64,000 nucleotides of DNA from Ctena decussata. Its lineage: Eukaryota > Mollusca > Bivalvia > Lucinida > Lucinidae. Position 1 is the first letter of the stretch; each line of letters starts with the position of its first letter. Of the stretch, positions 1 through 11,934 are shown piece by piece. Below the pieces are notes generated by a model. The model saw only the letters and a list, made by a program, of their open reading frames with translations. It searched no databases and was not told the origin of the DNA. The stretch is from contig OZ022501.1 of the NCBI GenBank assembly GCA_963989385.1, positions 93,976,979-94,040,978 of the forward strand, read 5' to 3'. The position numbers were made by a program, and so were the translations under genes.

Positions 1-800
1 GCAAAAAGACGCGGAAAGACATAAAAAGACCCGGAAAGACGCAAAAAGACGCGGAAAGACGCAAAAGACCCAGAAATGTAGCAAAAAGACCCCCCTAACA
101 TATAGTTGATTAGGTTTTTATCATCAATATATAAATTACAAACAAAAAATACAAGAAAAAGGACGTATTTAACCTTATTTTAAACTGATTTTTTTTCATA
201 TATTTTACTTTGAATACAAGTCTGTTAAATTTTGCTAAGACATACACAAATCATCAAGCAAATCATCATATATTTTATATATACACGCTGATTCCCACTA
301 ATTAGTTTCCCTCTAAATAGTTTTTTTACAAAATATTTTTTTTGCGACAGCAAACTTGAAGACAAAAAGAGTTGGCAAAAAGACCAATCAATGCAGCAAA
401 AAGACCAGCTAAATTTTGTTTAAATATGCAAACAGTGTTATGAAATAGTTAACGATTTTTTTCCAATATCATTTTTATATTACATGTATTTTCAACAACG
501 AAGTAAAATGACAATAAGATCCAGTAGAGAAACACTTGCAAAAAAAGACTAGAGACACGGCAAAAAGTCCATTGAAAACAGCAAAAAGGCACATAGCCGG
601 ACGGCAAAAAGACCCTTAAAAGCAACAAAAAGACCAACCAAATTCTGTTAAGATATAGAAATAGTAATGTGATTTAATCATTTGCTTCACTTTATTATTT
701 ACAAATGAAGATTATTCAAATTTACTTATCAAAAAGACCGAAAAAATGAAGCAATAAGACTAAAAAGACTTAGAAAAGATAAACATTTAAAGGTTCTGTT
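1..800. repeat. GCAAAAAGAC motif array (left)
   Basis: The first 95 bases alternate GCAAAAAGAC and CGGAAAGAC units. More GCAAAAAGAC-type copies are scattered near 373-410, 537-640 and 727-775 in AT-rich spacer. The order is mirrored, on the opposite strand, at 25100-25745, including the pair AAAAAGTCCATTG / CAATGGACTTTTT and the closing AAAAAGACCCCC / GGGGGTCTTTTT. No coding potential. Confidence 0.7.
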
Positions 801-2567
801 TTTCAACGCGTAAAAGATAAGCCTGCGGAAGAAATACCGTTTATTTTGCCATGTAGATCGCATCGAGTTTGCTTGATGTGGCGTGTGTTATTTTACCGCT
901 AGCGTGCGTCAACCCAGACAAGTAACGGGTAGATGAAACAAAAGCTTTAGCCAATCGTTAGTGGTTTTACAAAAACCCAAAAATAACCTTGTCATTCACA
1001 AGGAGCACGTGACTTTCCCGACACTGCTCTGTCTAAAAATTTGAAAAGTACATGTGCGTATTTTGTTTGGTGATGAGATTGTCATTCAGAAACTATTCTG
1101 AAATCGCGGAGTATATAATTTCAACTATACTACGGAAAGTGCGAATGGCAAAGACTCAGATCAGCCTGGCCATTCGCGCAGTCTGATCGGAGCCTTCTCC
1201 ATTCGCATGAACAATCTATTGAAATGTCAGTACGCAAAAGCGAGGGATGCTTCTCATATCTTTTCGCAAGACATTTTCCACACCAAAGATTAAGTAACCA
1301 TAAAAATAATAATTCAAGGCTTTCTTTAAAATGAATTCTTGCATAATTATGTCATAAGAAATTTACATCCGACTCTTCAAATAATCACAACCAAAGTCAA
1401 TAGTTATTGTAGATATCTAGATTAGGAAATCTGTTGGAGGTCAAGTGTTTCAATCATATTTACTACCCGAAGAAAATAGATCTTGAATAAAAAATCTCAA
1501 TTTCACAGTGAGTTACTGAAAACATCAAAGAAACTGTAATCTTCAAACGATCAAAGGCTCTACTTTAAACTGCCCATTAAAATTTTGCATTAATTTAGTA
1601 TTAGACGTGCTATCATTTGTAAATTTTGGACCTGTAATAAGTAATAGTAATTCTGGGGTAATTCTTTTTTATCTCATTTTTACAAAACATACGTTGAGAA
1701 ATCGCTAGATTTGTATCTGAGATGCCACGACATGTGTTTTCATAGAGAGTGAATTAGCAGGTGTTTTGTGGATGAATACTACTACTACTACTGCTAATAT
1801 TAATAAAGTTAATCAAAATTGATAATTGCTTCTGGAAACAACTAATCGACGTGGCTTGTTAGTGTCAAAATAAAGAATATCCACCATGACGCCAGAGTAG
1901 ACTCGGATTAGCACAAAATCGGAATTACTTAATATAAGGTAAAAAAATACTAATTACTGGAGACCTTTGCGATACTATTAGCTTTATTCGGTGTTGACTT
2001 TCTTTGCTGCCTTGGGCGATGAAACGCTTCTTAAACAAATGCAAAAATTGGCTGTTTGAGGATCAAATTCTTTCCTTTAAAATTTGACCCGATGGCAAAA
2101 TTGAAAAGGGATTAAAGTGTACTCAGTCACCTAAATATGTGCACTATTCAGTTTATTTTTTGTGTGTACCCTGGCCAAACTGCGCATGTGTGCAGACTGT
2201 CGTAAAGAAAAGATTTTCCATTATTCTTGGGTTTCGCAGCTTCTTATTTACACATATTTTATTCTCGATTGTTGATTATCAAACTAAAAAAATAAAAATA
2301 AATAAATAAACGCAAAGTACAGAGCCATGTGAATCGGGAATAGTGCCGAATAAGGTTCTTCCTTGTAGCAGTCTGATCTGGGTCTTTGCTAGAGCAACGA
2401 AATTGCACGCCTGGTATTTTTTTTTTTTCATTTTGTCATTTTCTGAAATACCCGCCGACGTAACTTTACGGAGACCAAGCCAAAAATAAAATCAGAAGTT
2501 CCTCAAGGTATTAGACCAGGTTTTTTGCTGTTTATTCAGGAGTTTGAGGTATGGTACACGGGGGTGG
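801..2567. other. Intergenic AT-rich DNA with repeat fragments
   Basis: I see no gene. Contents include a CAGTCTGATC-family fragment at about 1137-1212 with an inverted CGAATGG pair, a short (ACT)n tract at 1777-1792, an (AAAT)n tract near 2285-2310, and another CAGTCTGATC fragment at about 2370-2395. Confidence 0.4.
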
Positions 2568-2848
2568 TATAGTGTTTGCCCCAGATAATAAACCAATCAG
2601 ATCACCTGAATTTTTAATAGATTTATTGGTGTAGACTCATCACTTATCCATGAAGAGAGTCTTCGCCAATAAATCTACTGAAGACTTGACAATTCAAGTG
2701 ATCATTAGTGTTTGCCCCAGATAATAAACCAATCAGATCACCTGAATTTTCAAATTTTCAATAGATTTATTGGTGTAGACTCAACACTTATCCATGAAGA
2801 GAGTCTTCACCAATAAATCTACTGAAGACTTGAAAATTCAAGTGATCA
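2568..2848. repeat. Two tandem copies of a 140-bp hairpin-forming repeat
   Basis: Each copy begins TAGTGTTTGCCCCAGATAAT and contains opposed arms (GATCACCTGAATTTT...AATAGATTTATTGG against CCAATAAATCTACTGAAG...AATTCAAGTGATC). Copies start at about 2568 and 2706. The start motif recurs on the other strand inside both following 1.07 kb units (near 3790 and 4843). Confidence 0.6.
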
Positions 2849-3811
2849 GAAATGTACAGTCTTCTGTGGCTTGTCACGTCTAAAAATAGCTTCAACATGG
2901 CAGGTCAAACTGATTTTAAGTCGATGTAGATTTCTCGAATGAGCGTTTTTTCTCATTCCAGAGGAACAGATGAAGGGGAGAGTTTGGCAGTATTCTCCAT
3001 AAAAAGTATTTTATGGTTACTCATTAGAACCACCTCGACGAGGCGGTTCTATGGCTATCCATAACATTTTTAAAATAAACACATAATATTGTAAAAACAT
3101 GTGGATACTTATTAGAATCGCCTCGATGAGGCAGTTCTATGGGTACCCACAGCATTGTTTTAAAGCATGTTGTAGATATTAGTTAGAATTGCCTCGAAAA
3201 GGCAGTTCTAATGAATATCCACAACATACGTTTTTCATGGAGAAATAAAAATAATTCCAAATTATCACAAAATACTCCTCTTATATGTTCCTCTGTAATA
3301 AGATGTATCTCGTAACACAAATCAAATACCTATGATTTGTGTAATGAGAAGAAAAGAATCCTCATTCAACAAAGGAAAATCAAAGTGACCAGCCATGTTC
3401 GAGCTCCAAAAACTGAATGAATGGGAATGAGCAAAGTCATCTGAACATGAACACAAATTATAAATGACAGCATGACACTCACTCTAGAAGCAGTATTCTA
3501 ATTATGCTCCTCCTCTCCAAGCTAAATGAAAGCATGGCAAAAGCTTTAAAAGCAGTATTCTAATTAAGCCCCTCCTCTCCAAGCTATTTTGGGACTGTCA
3601 TGATATTGCATCATGTTTTGACATTGCATCATTACTATAATCAAAGTACATTGGAGAGTGGTCATTTTGGGATTTTTTTTATTTATCATTACTATTTCTT
3701 TATTTTTATTTTTTTTAAACCCAAAATATCTCTCAAACAAAGATTATCTGAAAGATGTTGGAAAACAGGGCAGACCAGGATCAGTTAATTATCTGGGGCA
3801 AACACTAAGTC

Positions 3812-3914
3812 GGTTAGAGGCTATGAAGAGAAATCTTCGCAATTAAGAACCTTCCGCTCGCTACGCTCGCTTCAGGTTCTTAATTGCGAAGATTTCTCTT
3901 CATAGCCTCTAACC
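3812..3914. repeat. Long hairpin at the end of unit 1
   Basis: Two 41-base arms (GGTTAGAGGCTATGAAGAGA... and its complement) pair perfectly around a loop that itself contains a CGCTCGCTACGCTCGC near-palindrome. It could form a cruciform. Confidence 0.8.
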
Positions 3915-4865
3915 TATACGAAATGTACAGTCTTCTGTGGCTTGTCACGTCTAAAAATAGCATCAACATGACAGGTCAAATTGATTTTAAGTCGATGTAG
4001 ATTTCTCGAATGAGCGTTTTTTCTCATTACAGAGGAACAGATGAAGGGGAGTATTTGGCAGTATTCTCCATAAAAAGTATTTTATGGTTACTCATCAGAA
4101 CCACCTCGACGAGGCGGTTCTATGGCTATCCATAACATTTTTAAAATAAACACATATTGTAAAAACATGTGGATACTTATTAGAATCGCCTCGATGAGGC
4201 AGTTCTTTGGGTACCCACAGCATTGTTTTAAAGCATGTTGTAGATATTAGTTAGAATTGCCTCGAAAAAGCAGTTCTAATGAATATCCACAACATACGTT
4301 TTTCATGGAGAAATAAAAATAATCCCAAATTATCACAAAATACTCCTCCTATATGTTCCTCTGTAATAAGATGCATCTCGTAACACAAATCAAATAACTA
4401 TGATTTGTGTAATGAGAAGAAAAGAATCCTCATTCAACAAAGGAAAATCAAAGTGACCAGCCATGTTCGGGCTCCAAAAACTGAATGAATGGGAATGAGC
4501 AAAGTCATCTGAACATGAACACAAATTATAAATGACAGCATGACACTCACTCTAGAAGCAGTATTCTAATTATGCTCCTCCTCTCCAAGCTAAATGAAAG
4601 CATAGCAAAAGCTTTAAAAGCAATATTCTAATTAAGCCCCTCCTCTCCAAGCTATTTTGGGACTGTCATGATATTGCATCATGTTTTGACATTGCATCAT
4701 TACTATCGGAGAGTGGTCATTTTGGGATTTTTTTATTATCATTACTATTTCTTTATTTTTATTTTTTTTTAAACCCAAAATATCTCTCAAACAAAGATTA
4801 TCTGAAAGATGTTGGAAAACAGGGCAGACCAGGATCAGTTAATTATCTGGGGCAAACACTAAGCC

Positions 4866-4968
4866 GGTTAGAGGCTATGAAGAGAAATCTTCGCAATTAA
4901 GAACCTTCCGCTCGCTACGCTCGCTTCAGGTTCTTAATTGCGAAGATTTCTCTTCATAGCCTCTAACC
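4866..4968. repeat. Long hairpin at the end of unit 2
   Basis: Same arms and loop as the hairpin at 3812-3914. Both copies have kept perfect arm complementarity. Confidence 0.8.
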
Positions 4969-4973
4969 TATAC

Positions 4974-5725
4974 TTAGTGGTGTACTGTTTTGTCTTTCTG
5001 ATTTTATTTACATATAAACCGTTAGAAAATTACAAATTATGACGAAAAAATGGCGACGCAAAAACATACGGATTAAAGACCATCCGTATAATTCTAATTT
5101 GACTGACTGTGTATAACGTCAGTATTTTAAGGTGTATCTTAGACTTTAAACAAATCTTCAGTTTGTGTCTGGTCTGCGACTAGCAGAAGTGAACCATACA
5201 ACATAGGCGGCTTCGTCGTCGGCCACATATTTCTTTTGGCAAGTTTTCTGGTTTAGTCGAATGCAATCGCGGTATTTAATTCTTCCCAACCTCAATTCTT
5301 TGAGAACACAAAATATTTCACTATAGCGACCTCATGGACCTGTTCATTCCTTAACGATTAGACACCGTTTGGAAGGGCTATGTCGTGCAGGGAAGCAAAC
5401 AGGTAGTCACAACAAAAGTTGTTACCCTTTGTAAAAATGGCCGAAAACATTGTATCATACACCTTAGGTTATAAAACCATAAAAACACTCAGAAATATAC
5501 TTTGTAGCAACGGACATAATACTGTGCTCCGAAATTTTGGACACACGCATTCGGCAAGGTAATGAAGTGTGTTTTGTATATGACTGACAACGACCAGTAT
5601 AGCGAGGGCTGACCTTAAAAAAAGGGGGTGTAGCAATGATTGCAGCAAAACTGAAGCGCTAAGCCAATAATATCGATCGTTACTGCAAGCCTTTAGTTCG
5701 AATCAAGCGTCAGTCAAAATTAAAG
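4974..5725. other. Intergenic sequence, nothing recognised
   Basis: No ORF, RNA gene or clear repeat boundary seen. Confidence 0.4.
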
Positions 5726-5907
5726 TACAGTCAAACCTGTCTTAAGGGGTCACCCAAGGGAAGGACAAAAAGTGGCTGCTTAAGACAGGTGACCCCTTAA
5801 TACAGGTTCATTTGCACTGTATTTTGGTTCAAGGGACCCAGAAAAGGTGGCTGCTTAAGACAGGGGATCCCTTAATAGAGGTGACCACATAAGCAGGTTT
5901 GACTGTA
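5726..5907. mobile_element. MITE with ACAGTCAAACCTG terminal inverted repeats
   Basis: About 180 bp, starting TACAGTCAAACCTG and ending CAGGTTTGACTGTA, with two internal TTAAGACAG / CTTAATA-type half-palindromes. TA at both edges would fit a TA target duplication of the Tc1/mariner kind, but that assignment is uncertain. Confidence 0.65.
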
Positions 5908-6117
5908 TGACGACACACGAATGCTCCATGTGATTGTCATGACAAAATAAACGCATTTTCTTCCGCAGGTGTCGCATATTCTTCTTTGCCCTGTCACGTC
6001 GGCCTACATGAAAAATCTCACTGAATTCTGAATATGCAGTGTCCAGTTGGTACTGCGTGGAGGTGTGACTAGAACTTATTGTAAAGAAACTACACGTATA
6101 TTTTTCTTTCTTTTTCT

Positions 6118-6119
<2 letters not shown>

Positions 6120-6157
<38 letters not shown>
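6120..6157 (+). repeat. (AG)n microsatellite
   Basis: About 19 uninterrupted AG dinucleotides. Confidence 0.9.
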
Positions 6158-6161
<4 letters not shown>

Positions 6162-6187
6162 CAAAGACCATGAGAGTTTAGTGGACT

Positions 6188-6465
6188 ATTCCACCTAACA
6201 GAACGAACAGGTTCATTTCCAAGTCATGAGATCGTTCATTCAAGGCAAACAGAGTAGACCTAAATAAACAACTGCTCTATGAGGCGCTGAGTCTACAGTG
6301 TTTTGCCAAGTGGACTAGCCCCCTCCCCCTCTTCCCGCCCTACCCCAAACTGAACGGACAGGTTCATTTCCAAGTTATAAAACTGTTCAGTAAAGGCGCA
6401 GAGTGTAGACCTAAATAAGAAATTGCGCTATGCGGCCGCCTGATCAGGGTCTGCAATGTTTCCTT
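6188..6465. repeat. Diverged ~150-bp tandem duplication
   Basis: The segment with AACAGGTTCATTTCCAAGT and GTAGACCTAAATAA (from about 6190) is repeated with changes from about 6345. It ends in a CTGATCAGGGTCTGC fragment of the dispersed CAGTCTGATC family. Confidence 0.55.
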
Positions 6466-6605
6466 ATGCTTGCCTTCATAAATAGCTTGACATTATTGCG
6501 AATATTCGAATATAAGGCTCATTTTTCTGCCAAGTGTAAATTAAGATATTTAAGATAACGTCCTTGAATCTCCGAATTGCCGCATTCGTATTGCAAGCAG
6601 CTCCC

Positions 6606-6747
6606 AGCGGGCATAAATCATTGACACAAAATTGAATCAACGTTGAATCAATGTTATACACATCGTAGACACAACATTGAATCAACATTGATTCAACGTT
6701 CTAACGTTGATTCAATATTGTGTCAACAATGTATGCCTGCTGGGAGA
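6606..6747. mobile_element. Palindromic MITE (CAGCGGGCATA / TATGCCTGCTGGG ends)
   Basis: The left end CCCAGCGGGCATAAATCATT and right end ATGTATGCCTGCTGGG are inverted. Between them are repeated TTGAATCAACGTTGA blocks in both orientations, so almost the whole unit is self-complementary. Confidence 0.65.
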
Positions 6748-6885
6748 TTGTCGAACTGTCAAACTAATATTTTGACTAAAAGAGATGATTTAAGGATGAT
6801 TTTCCATATTGACCCACAACATATTTTGTGGGTAATCAAAAGAAGCAGAATCAGCACAACATATAGAGAAAATGATCATCAAATC

Positions 6886-6990
6886 CCAGCAGGCATATGA
6901 CGTCAAAATAACGTCGTATTGACGTCGATGCAACGTGATGACGTCGCATTGACGGCGATTTGACGTCATTTCGACGTAGTGTGCCTGGTA
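6886..6990. mobile_element. Second CCCAGCAGGCA-ended short palindromic element
   Basis: Starts CCCAGCAGGCATATGACGTC and ends GACGTAGTGTGCCTGG. The interior is a run of TGACGTC-like palindromes. It shares end sequence with 6606-6747 but has a different core. Confidence 0.55.
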
Positions 6991-8120
6991 AGAATAATCC
7001 CCTACTATGTTCCGCTGTACAGTGGTTCAAATAGCCTACTGTTTACTTTAGTGAGTTGCTTTTTGCGCTCGTGGAGTCCGACCGCCTTCTCTTCATCTGG
7101 TTTGGTTCTTTCCAGCGGTTTGTGTTGCCAAAATGAACACTTTACCAGTGGCAGTCACTCTAGTTTTATATCGTTCAGAAACTGAAAGCAAATCACAAAA
7201 TAAATCGTTAACACCCCACCCCACCACAAGAAAGAAAGGGGGAGGGAAAGGCTGGAGGCAGGGACGGTTGCCTACTCCCATTGTAGACAAGTATGGGGTA
7301 TGTTCCTTTAAGCTCTATGTGAACCAAATTCTGTTAAAATATAGAAATAGTTAATGTGAATTAGTTATTTGTTTCGCTTCATTATTTACAAATATCCAGG
7401 TTTAGTTGCCAAAAGACAGCAAAAATGGAACAAAAAAGGCAAAAAGACCAATATGCAAAGGTTTCTGTATTTCATGATCTTCTTAAACGGGTGAAAGATA
7501 GTAGCATATACTTCCTCGCCCTGTCACGTCGGCCTGCATTTATAAAATCTCTGTGAGTTCTGAATATGCAGTTTCCAGTTGGTAGTCAGTTTTTGGGACA
7601 GGTTTGGCCATTAAAACAGGAAAAATATCTATGTATTAAAATCATATTGATCACGGTCTGCATTATCTGGTGGTTAGTAAACTTTTTTCAATATACAGAC
7701 CAGAAAAACTCTGACTGAATTATCGACACACGTATCGATTAGAGTAGGTGTGATTATATCGATTATGTTTGGCGTGATCGATTACTCAAAGGTGTGATGT
7801 TGTTTCTGCGAAGAAGGTGCCTTTAATGCAATTATTACAGCCTTAAGCGTTTAAACGCTTTAATTGTTTTACTTTAAGAAAACACTTTTGAGACATGAAA
7901 AAAAGACCAAAAACACATAAATAAATAAATAAATAAATAATTGAAATAAAATAATAAAAGTAAATAAAATTAAAATAATTATCCGCGAGAAGTCACATGA
8001 AAAAGAAAGTGCGTGCGCAGAACCAGACCAGTGACAGCCGTGTGCTTATCTGTATATGCGCACTGGGCTTATATTTTAATGCATGTTGTAGTTTGGCGCG
8101 GCAAATATATTATGTTGATA
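6991..8120. other. Intergenic sequence with dispersed repeat copies and an (AAAT)n tract
   Basis: Bases 7318-7460 repeat 637-760 (AAATTCTGTTAA.ATATAGAAATAG). Bases 7515-7590 repeat 5975-6055 (CCCTGTCACGTCGGCCT...GAATATGCAGT). An (AAAT)n tract lies at 7917-7945. No gene seen. Confidence 0.5.
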
Positions 8121-8159
8121 AAAATTATAAAATGAAAAATAATATTCGAATCCTGAAAA

Positions 8160-8360
8160 TATGTATTCATGCCTGACAAGAACGGGGTTCATCTGCACAG
8201 AGTACTAGTATTTTATTATAACTTCCTCAACATATTAGAATGACTGAAATACTGTTGTGAAAAAATTGTTTAAACGTTTAAACATGTATTCATGCCTGAC
8301 AAGAATGGGGTTCTACTGCGCAGAGTAGAATGACTGAAATACTGTTGTGAAAAATCGTTT
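8160..8360. repeat. Diverged tandem duplication
   Basis: TGTATTCATGCCTGACAAGAA.GGGGTTC and AGAATGACTGAAATACTGTTG each occur twice, at about 8161/8284 and 8239/8326. Confidence 0.6.
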
Positions 8361-8503
8361 CAACGCAAAAGGCATCCATCTATCAAAATGGTTTCGGACA
8401 TAATATGTGCTTTTCTTGGCACACGCCATTCGATGATAATAATAATAATAAAAAATAATATTAACAATAATGTGCATTTGTGAACAAACATGCAACATAT
8501 CAC

Positions 8504-8722
8504 ATATGAGCCGCGACACAACAAAACCAACAAAGTGGTTGTGCGCCCAGCGTAGATTCAGATCAGCCTGGGCATCGGCCCAGTCTGATCAGAGTCTTCG
8601 CTGTCCGCATGTTGGTAGCTTAGACCCTTGGCTACCCTTTAAGTGCTGAGCGATACCCAGGCTGATATGAGTCTGCGCTGGCCGCATAACCACTTTGCTG
8701 GTTTTCTCGTGTCGTGGTTTAT
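8504..8722. mobile_element. CAGTCTGATCAG-family MITE
   Basis: Ends are inverted: GCCGCGACACAACAAAACCA at the left and TGGTTTTCTCGTGTCGTGG at the right. The interior has AGATCAGCCTGGGC, CAGTCTGATCAGAGTCTTCGC and CTGATATGAGTCTGCGC. A related full copy is at 63046-63240, with fragments near 1137, 2370, 6440 and 28024. Confidence 0.65.
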
Positions 8723-8984
8723 GCATGTGGGTTGGCCTTTTTGCTGACTTTATAGGTCGTTTTGCCGTCTCTCTTTTATAGCCTTCTCGGCGCGAAATAG
8801 CATTTTTGTGTTGCTGTGCCGTAAAACCCATTTCACTCACTCACGTTTTGCTCTTTGCTGACTCTTTTGCACTGTTTGTCTTCGCTTCTCGTCCTTTTCC
8901 TGAAGAATGTAATACTAGAGCATGAAATTGTTATTAGATAATACTGATTCTGAACTTTTAATTATTTTGGTTGGTCTTTTTGCT

Positions 8985-9545
8985 GCCATTATAGGTCTTT
9001 TTGCCATCTTTTGCCGTCTCTCTGCGTCTTTTTGCCGCCTCTCTGCGTCTTTTTGCCATTTCTGCGTCTTTTTGCCGTCTCTCTGCGTCTTTTGCTGTTT
9101 CTCTGCGTCTTTATGCCGTCCCTCTGCGTCTTTTTGTCGCTCTCTGCGTCTTTTTGCTGTTTCTCTGCGTCTTTATGCCGTCCCTCTGCGTCTTTTTGTC
9201 GCTCTCTGCGTCTTTTTGCTGTTTCTCGGCGTCTTTATGCCGTCTCTCTGCGTCTTTTTGTCGTCTCTCTGCGTCTTTTTGCTATTTCTCTGCGTCTTTT
9301 TGTCGTCTCTCTGCGTCTTTTTTGCTATTTCTCTGCGTCTTTTTGTCGTCTCTCTGCGTCTTTTTGCTATTTCTCTGCGTCTTTATGCCGTCTCTCTGCG
9401 TCTTTTTGCTGTTTCTCTGCGTCTTTATGCCGTCCCTCTACGGTTTTTGCGGCTCTCTGCGTCTCTTCGCCGTCTCTCTGCGTCTTTTTTGCTGTTTCTC
9501 TGCGTCTTTTTGCCGTCTCTCTGCGTCTTTTTGCTACCTCTGTTA
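8985..9545 (+). repeat. Minisatellite, ~20-21 bp unit (GTCTTTTTGCCGTCTCTCTGC)
   Basis: More than twenty tandem copies of CTCTGCGTCTTTTTGCCGT variants. Because the unit is close to a multiple of three, all three + frames stay open and give LCVFL/SASFC repeat peptides, which I do not consider genes. The same motif continues on the other side of the large inserted element at 25100-25745, so the array predates that insertion. Confidence 0.85.
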
Positions 9546-9641
9546 GACTTTTTCGGTATACGCCGTCGCTATGCACCTTCTTGGTAGTATCTAATATATA
9601 AAGAAATGAAAGATTTTGAAAAATATTCAAAAAAAAATATT
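9546..9641. other. Left flank of the large element
   Basis: AT-rich sequence ending in the catat target duplication (9642-9646). Confidence 0.5.
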
Positions 9642-9646
9642 CATAT

Positions 9647-11791
9647 TGTTACGAAATGGATCCGATCGTCGTCTTTGTCGTCGTAATTATTTTAATCCTT
9701 TCAATCAGTAGGGCTACAGTTTTTAGGGCAACTGTGGTAATAAACATTTACGGAAATTGTGGCTACGTTATGCATGGGTTGTTTGTGAATACCTCTCGTG
9801 GACAGTGTATTGCATGATTTTAAGGTGAATACCTGCACGAGTCTTTTGATTGTGGACAGCGTGTTGCATGATTTTAATGTGAGACGCATACTATTTATAC
9901 GCCTATCTTTTATTGAAAAGTTAGACGTGGCTGTTTAATTCTTATACTGAGGATGTTACATTTTTGTGTGCCCAGATTCTGAGTTTAGACCAGAATGGTA
10001 AGATTTTATTATATTTATTTAGAATAGTTTGGCTAAGAATGAAAAATGTGACTTCTGATTGATATGGTATGATTATATGTGTCGACTGATTTGATTTTGT
10101 TGACAGTGATCAGGCTGTGCATATGTCGACCAATTTTGTTTATACTGACCATGCTGCGCATGGTATTTGTATATTAGGAAGTTTTGTAAATTACGGAAAT
10201 AGTTTATATCACTGATGTGGGTTGCACTGGTGTGCGTGTATTTGACGTCCAGTGACGTCAGTTGTATTCATGTTATTCATGTGACGTCAGTTGCATTCAT
10301 GTTATTGCGACGTCAGCACTTTTTATATTAGTTTCACGTATACGTGGCCTATAGAAGTAGATTGATTTGAAATGGAACTAATTTATATACTCGTGACGTC
10401 AATTGACGCCATAGCATGCACCGCATTAAGGTTTTTTTCCATAAGTTATGATGGTAACATTTGGTCATCATGCGTTTGATTTGCCTTCATTAGACGGCGT
10501 CATATGGTATAACATCATTGATGTCATGATGTCAGATCAAACGTTATGATCCCAAATGTGTGAGAAACGCTTATTCAGCTATTATTATATGGCAAATGGT
10601 ATTACGCTTAGTTTAAAGAAATGAATTAATACATATGCGAGTTAGATTTTGGTCAATCAGTTTAATGTAAATAGGTCATTGTTTAGATTATTCATGTTTT
10701 ATGTGGGGTATGTCATGGTAATGCCTGTTGACGTCAGTATACTTCTTGACAATGTTTGACGTCAGATCCTTCGACGCACATGCGTGGTAGGATCTACGTT
10801 TCTTCATTGGCGGAAGTGGTAAGCACACTTTTAGCTTTACATCGTGAGCGCGAGTCGTGTCTAGTGACACGGCTGGCGTGTGCACGTTATGCTCGGCATT
10901 CGCCGAGGGCGTTGTATGGTATTTCCAAGACAGGCCCAAGTCTTACGTATTGTTATTATGTAGTTACAATGTATTAAGTGTAAGTTCGTTATTTTTAGGC
11001 ACATCAAGTCCGGCAGTCAGCTGTTAGGACTTAGAGCCACGTCTCACCTGGAGATTCGATTTACGTCTCCAGGTTAATACCAACCCGGGTAGAGGCAGTT
11101 ACAACGCCGTTTGTGCAAGGTTCCTAAGCAGAGGCGGGAAGCACAAAATGTAGGCGGAAGTGGTTAGCTCAGTTTTGCCAGATTCTGTGATAAGATCTGA
11201 AGGTCACATCAAGTGTGGGACAGTGTTCGTCCACTAAGGTGTGTTAATATATATAGACTGGTCCCTGGTACGATCCAGGGAGCGACCAGTATATAATCGT
11301 GCACGTGTTTATATAAGTTGGTGTTCCTCATGATATATGGACTGGCCCATGACATGATCCAGGGAACGACGAATTGAAGTCTACCAACATAAGGCCTTGT
11401 TTTTTGTATGAGCTCAAACTGACGTCTTTTGTTCTTTGTGTTTTCCTTTAGTTCATGGCGCTGAGCCGAGTACGGTGTTGACGTCAGACAGTAATCTATT
11501 TGCGCATTGCACGCAAATCGATTACAGATTAGAAACAAACACCTTACTTGGGCCAGCGACATGAACTAATATGTGTTGTATATTATTGTAATTGTGACAG
11601 TTGTAAATTGTATTGTTGTATATAGAATTTACATTATATATAAACTTCAAAACTTCTAACGTTGTTAGAGTTTCCTTGTTAGTGTAATACACTGGTAGAT
11701 AACCCTTTAACCGGAAGTCACCCTCCGCCGTCCTGGCGACGCATAAGGCTCTACACCCGTGTCGACCGAGTGTAAAACCTTCTGCGTAACA
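9647..11791 (+). repeat. Left LTR-like repeat, inverted relative to the right copy
   Basis: Starts TGTTACG and ends CGTAACA, typical of a gypsy LTR. It is almost identical to the reverse complement of 22929-25073 and has the same length. I noted only scattered differences, for example around 9806, 9955-9965, 10253 and 11475. It is followed on the + strand by TGGTA, sharing TGGT with the primer-binding-site-like sequence beside the right copy. On the - strand, the direction of the internal genes, it lies at the 3' side but reads backwards. Small ORFs inside it are mirrored in the other copy and look non-coding. Confidence 0.85.
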
Positions 11792-11796
11792 TGGTA

Positions 11797-11807
11797 GGTT
11801 TCCCCTT
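11797..11807 (-). promoter_or_regulatory. Polypurine-tract-like sequence
   Basis: Reads AAGGGGAAACC on the - strand, five bases before the left LTR-like repeat. This is where a polypurine tract would sit for an element transcribed on the - strand. The five-base gap is TACCA; its last four bases (ACCA) are the complement of the TGGT that starts the PBS, so they may be a remnant of the event that inverted this LTR. Confidence 0.4.
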
Positions 11808-11934
11808 AGGGAGAAAAAAACATAACAATGTTTCTTTTCTGAAATAGTACGAAATGCGATCGAATCGTAGGCTATGTCAAAACTGGAAAACTGGCTATAT
11901 ACACAACAACGGTGCGATGCATAACGTGGCCAAA

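Larger units (their letters stand above)
2849..4973. repeat. Tandem duplication of a ~1.07 kb hairpin-rich unit
   Basis: Unit 1 (2849-3919) and unit 2 (3920-4973) begin with GAAATGTACAGTCTTCTGTG and are nearly identical, with small indels. Each carries three hairpins of the form TAGAACC.CCTCGA..GAGGCGGTTCTA about 90 bp apart, and ends in a large hairpin. The high similarity indicates a recent duplication. I recognise no protein. Confidence 0.8.

Noticed and set aside
8922..9630. Long overlapping reading frames on both strands (up to 221 codons)
   Set aside because: They run through a ~21-bp minisatellite whose unit is a multiple of three; several frames are open at once and the peptides are simple LCVF/SASFC repeats.
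11209..11562. 117-codon ORF in the left LTR, mirrored at 23158-23511
   Set aside because: Lies within the LTRs, starts and ends without motifs, resembles nothing, and is preserved only because the two LTRs are near-identical.
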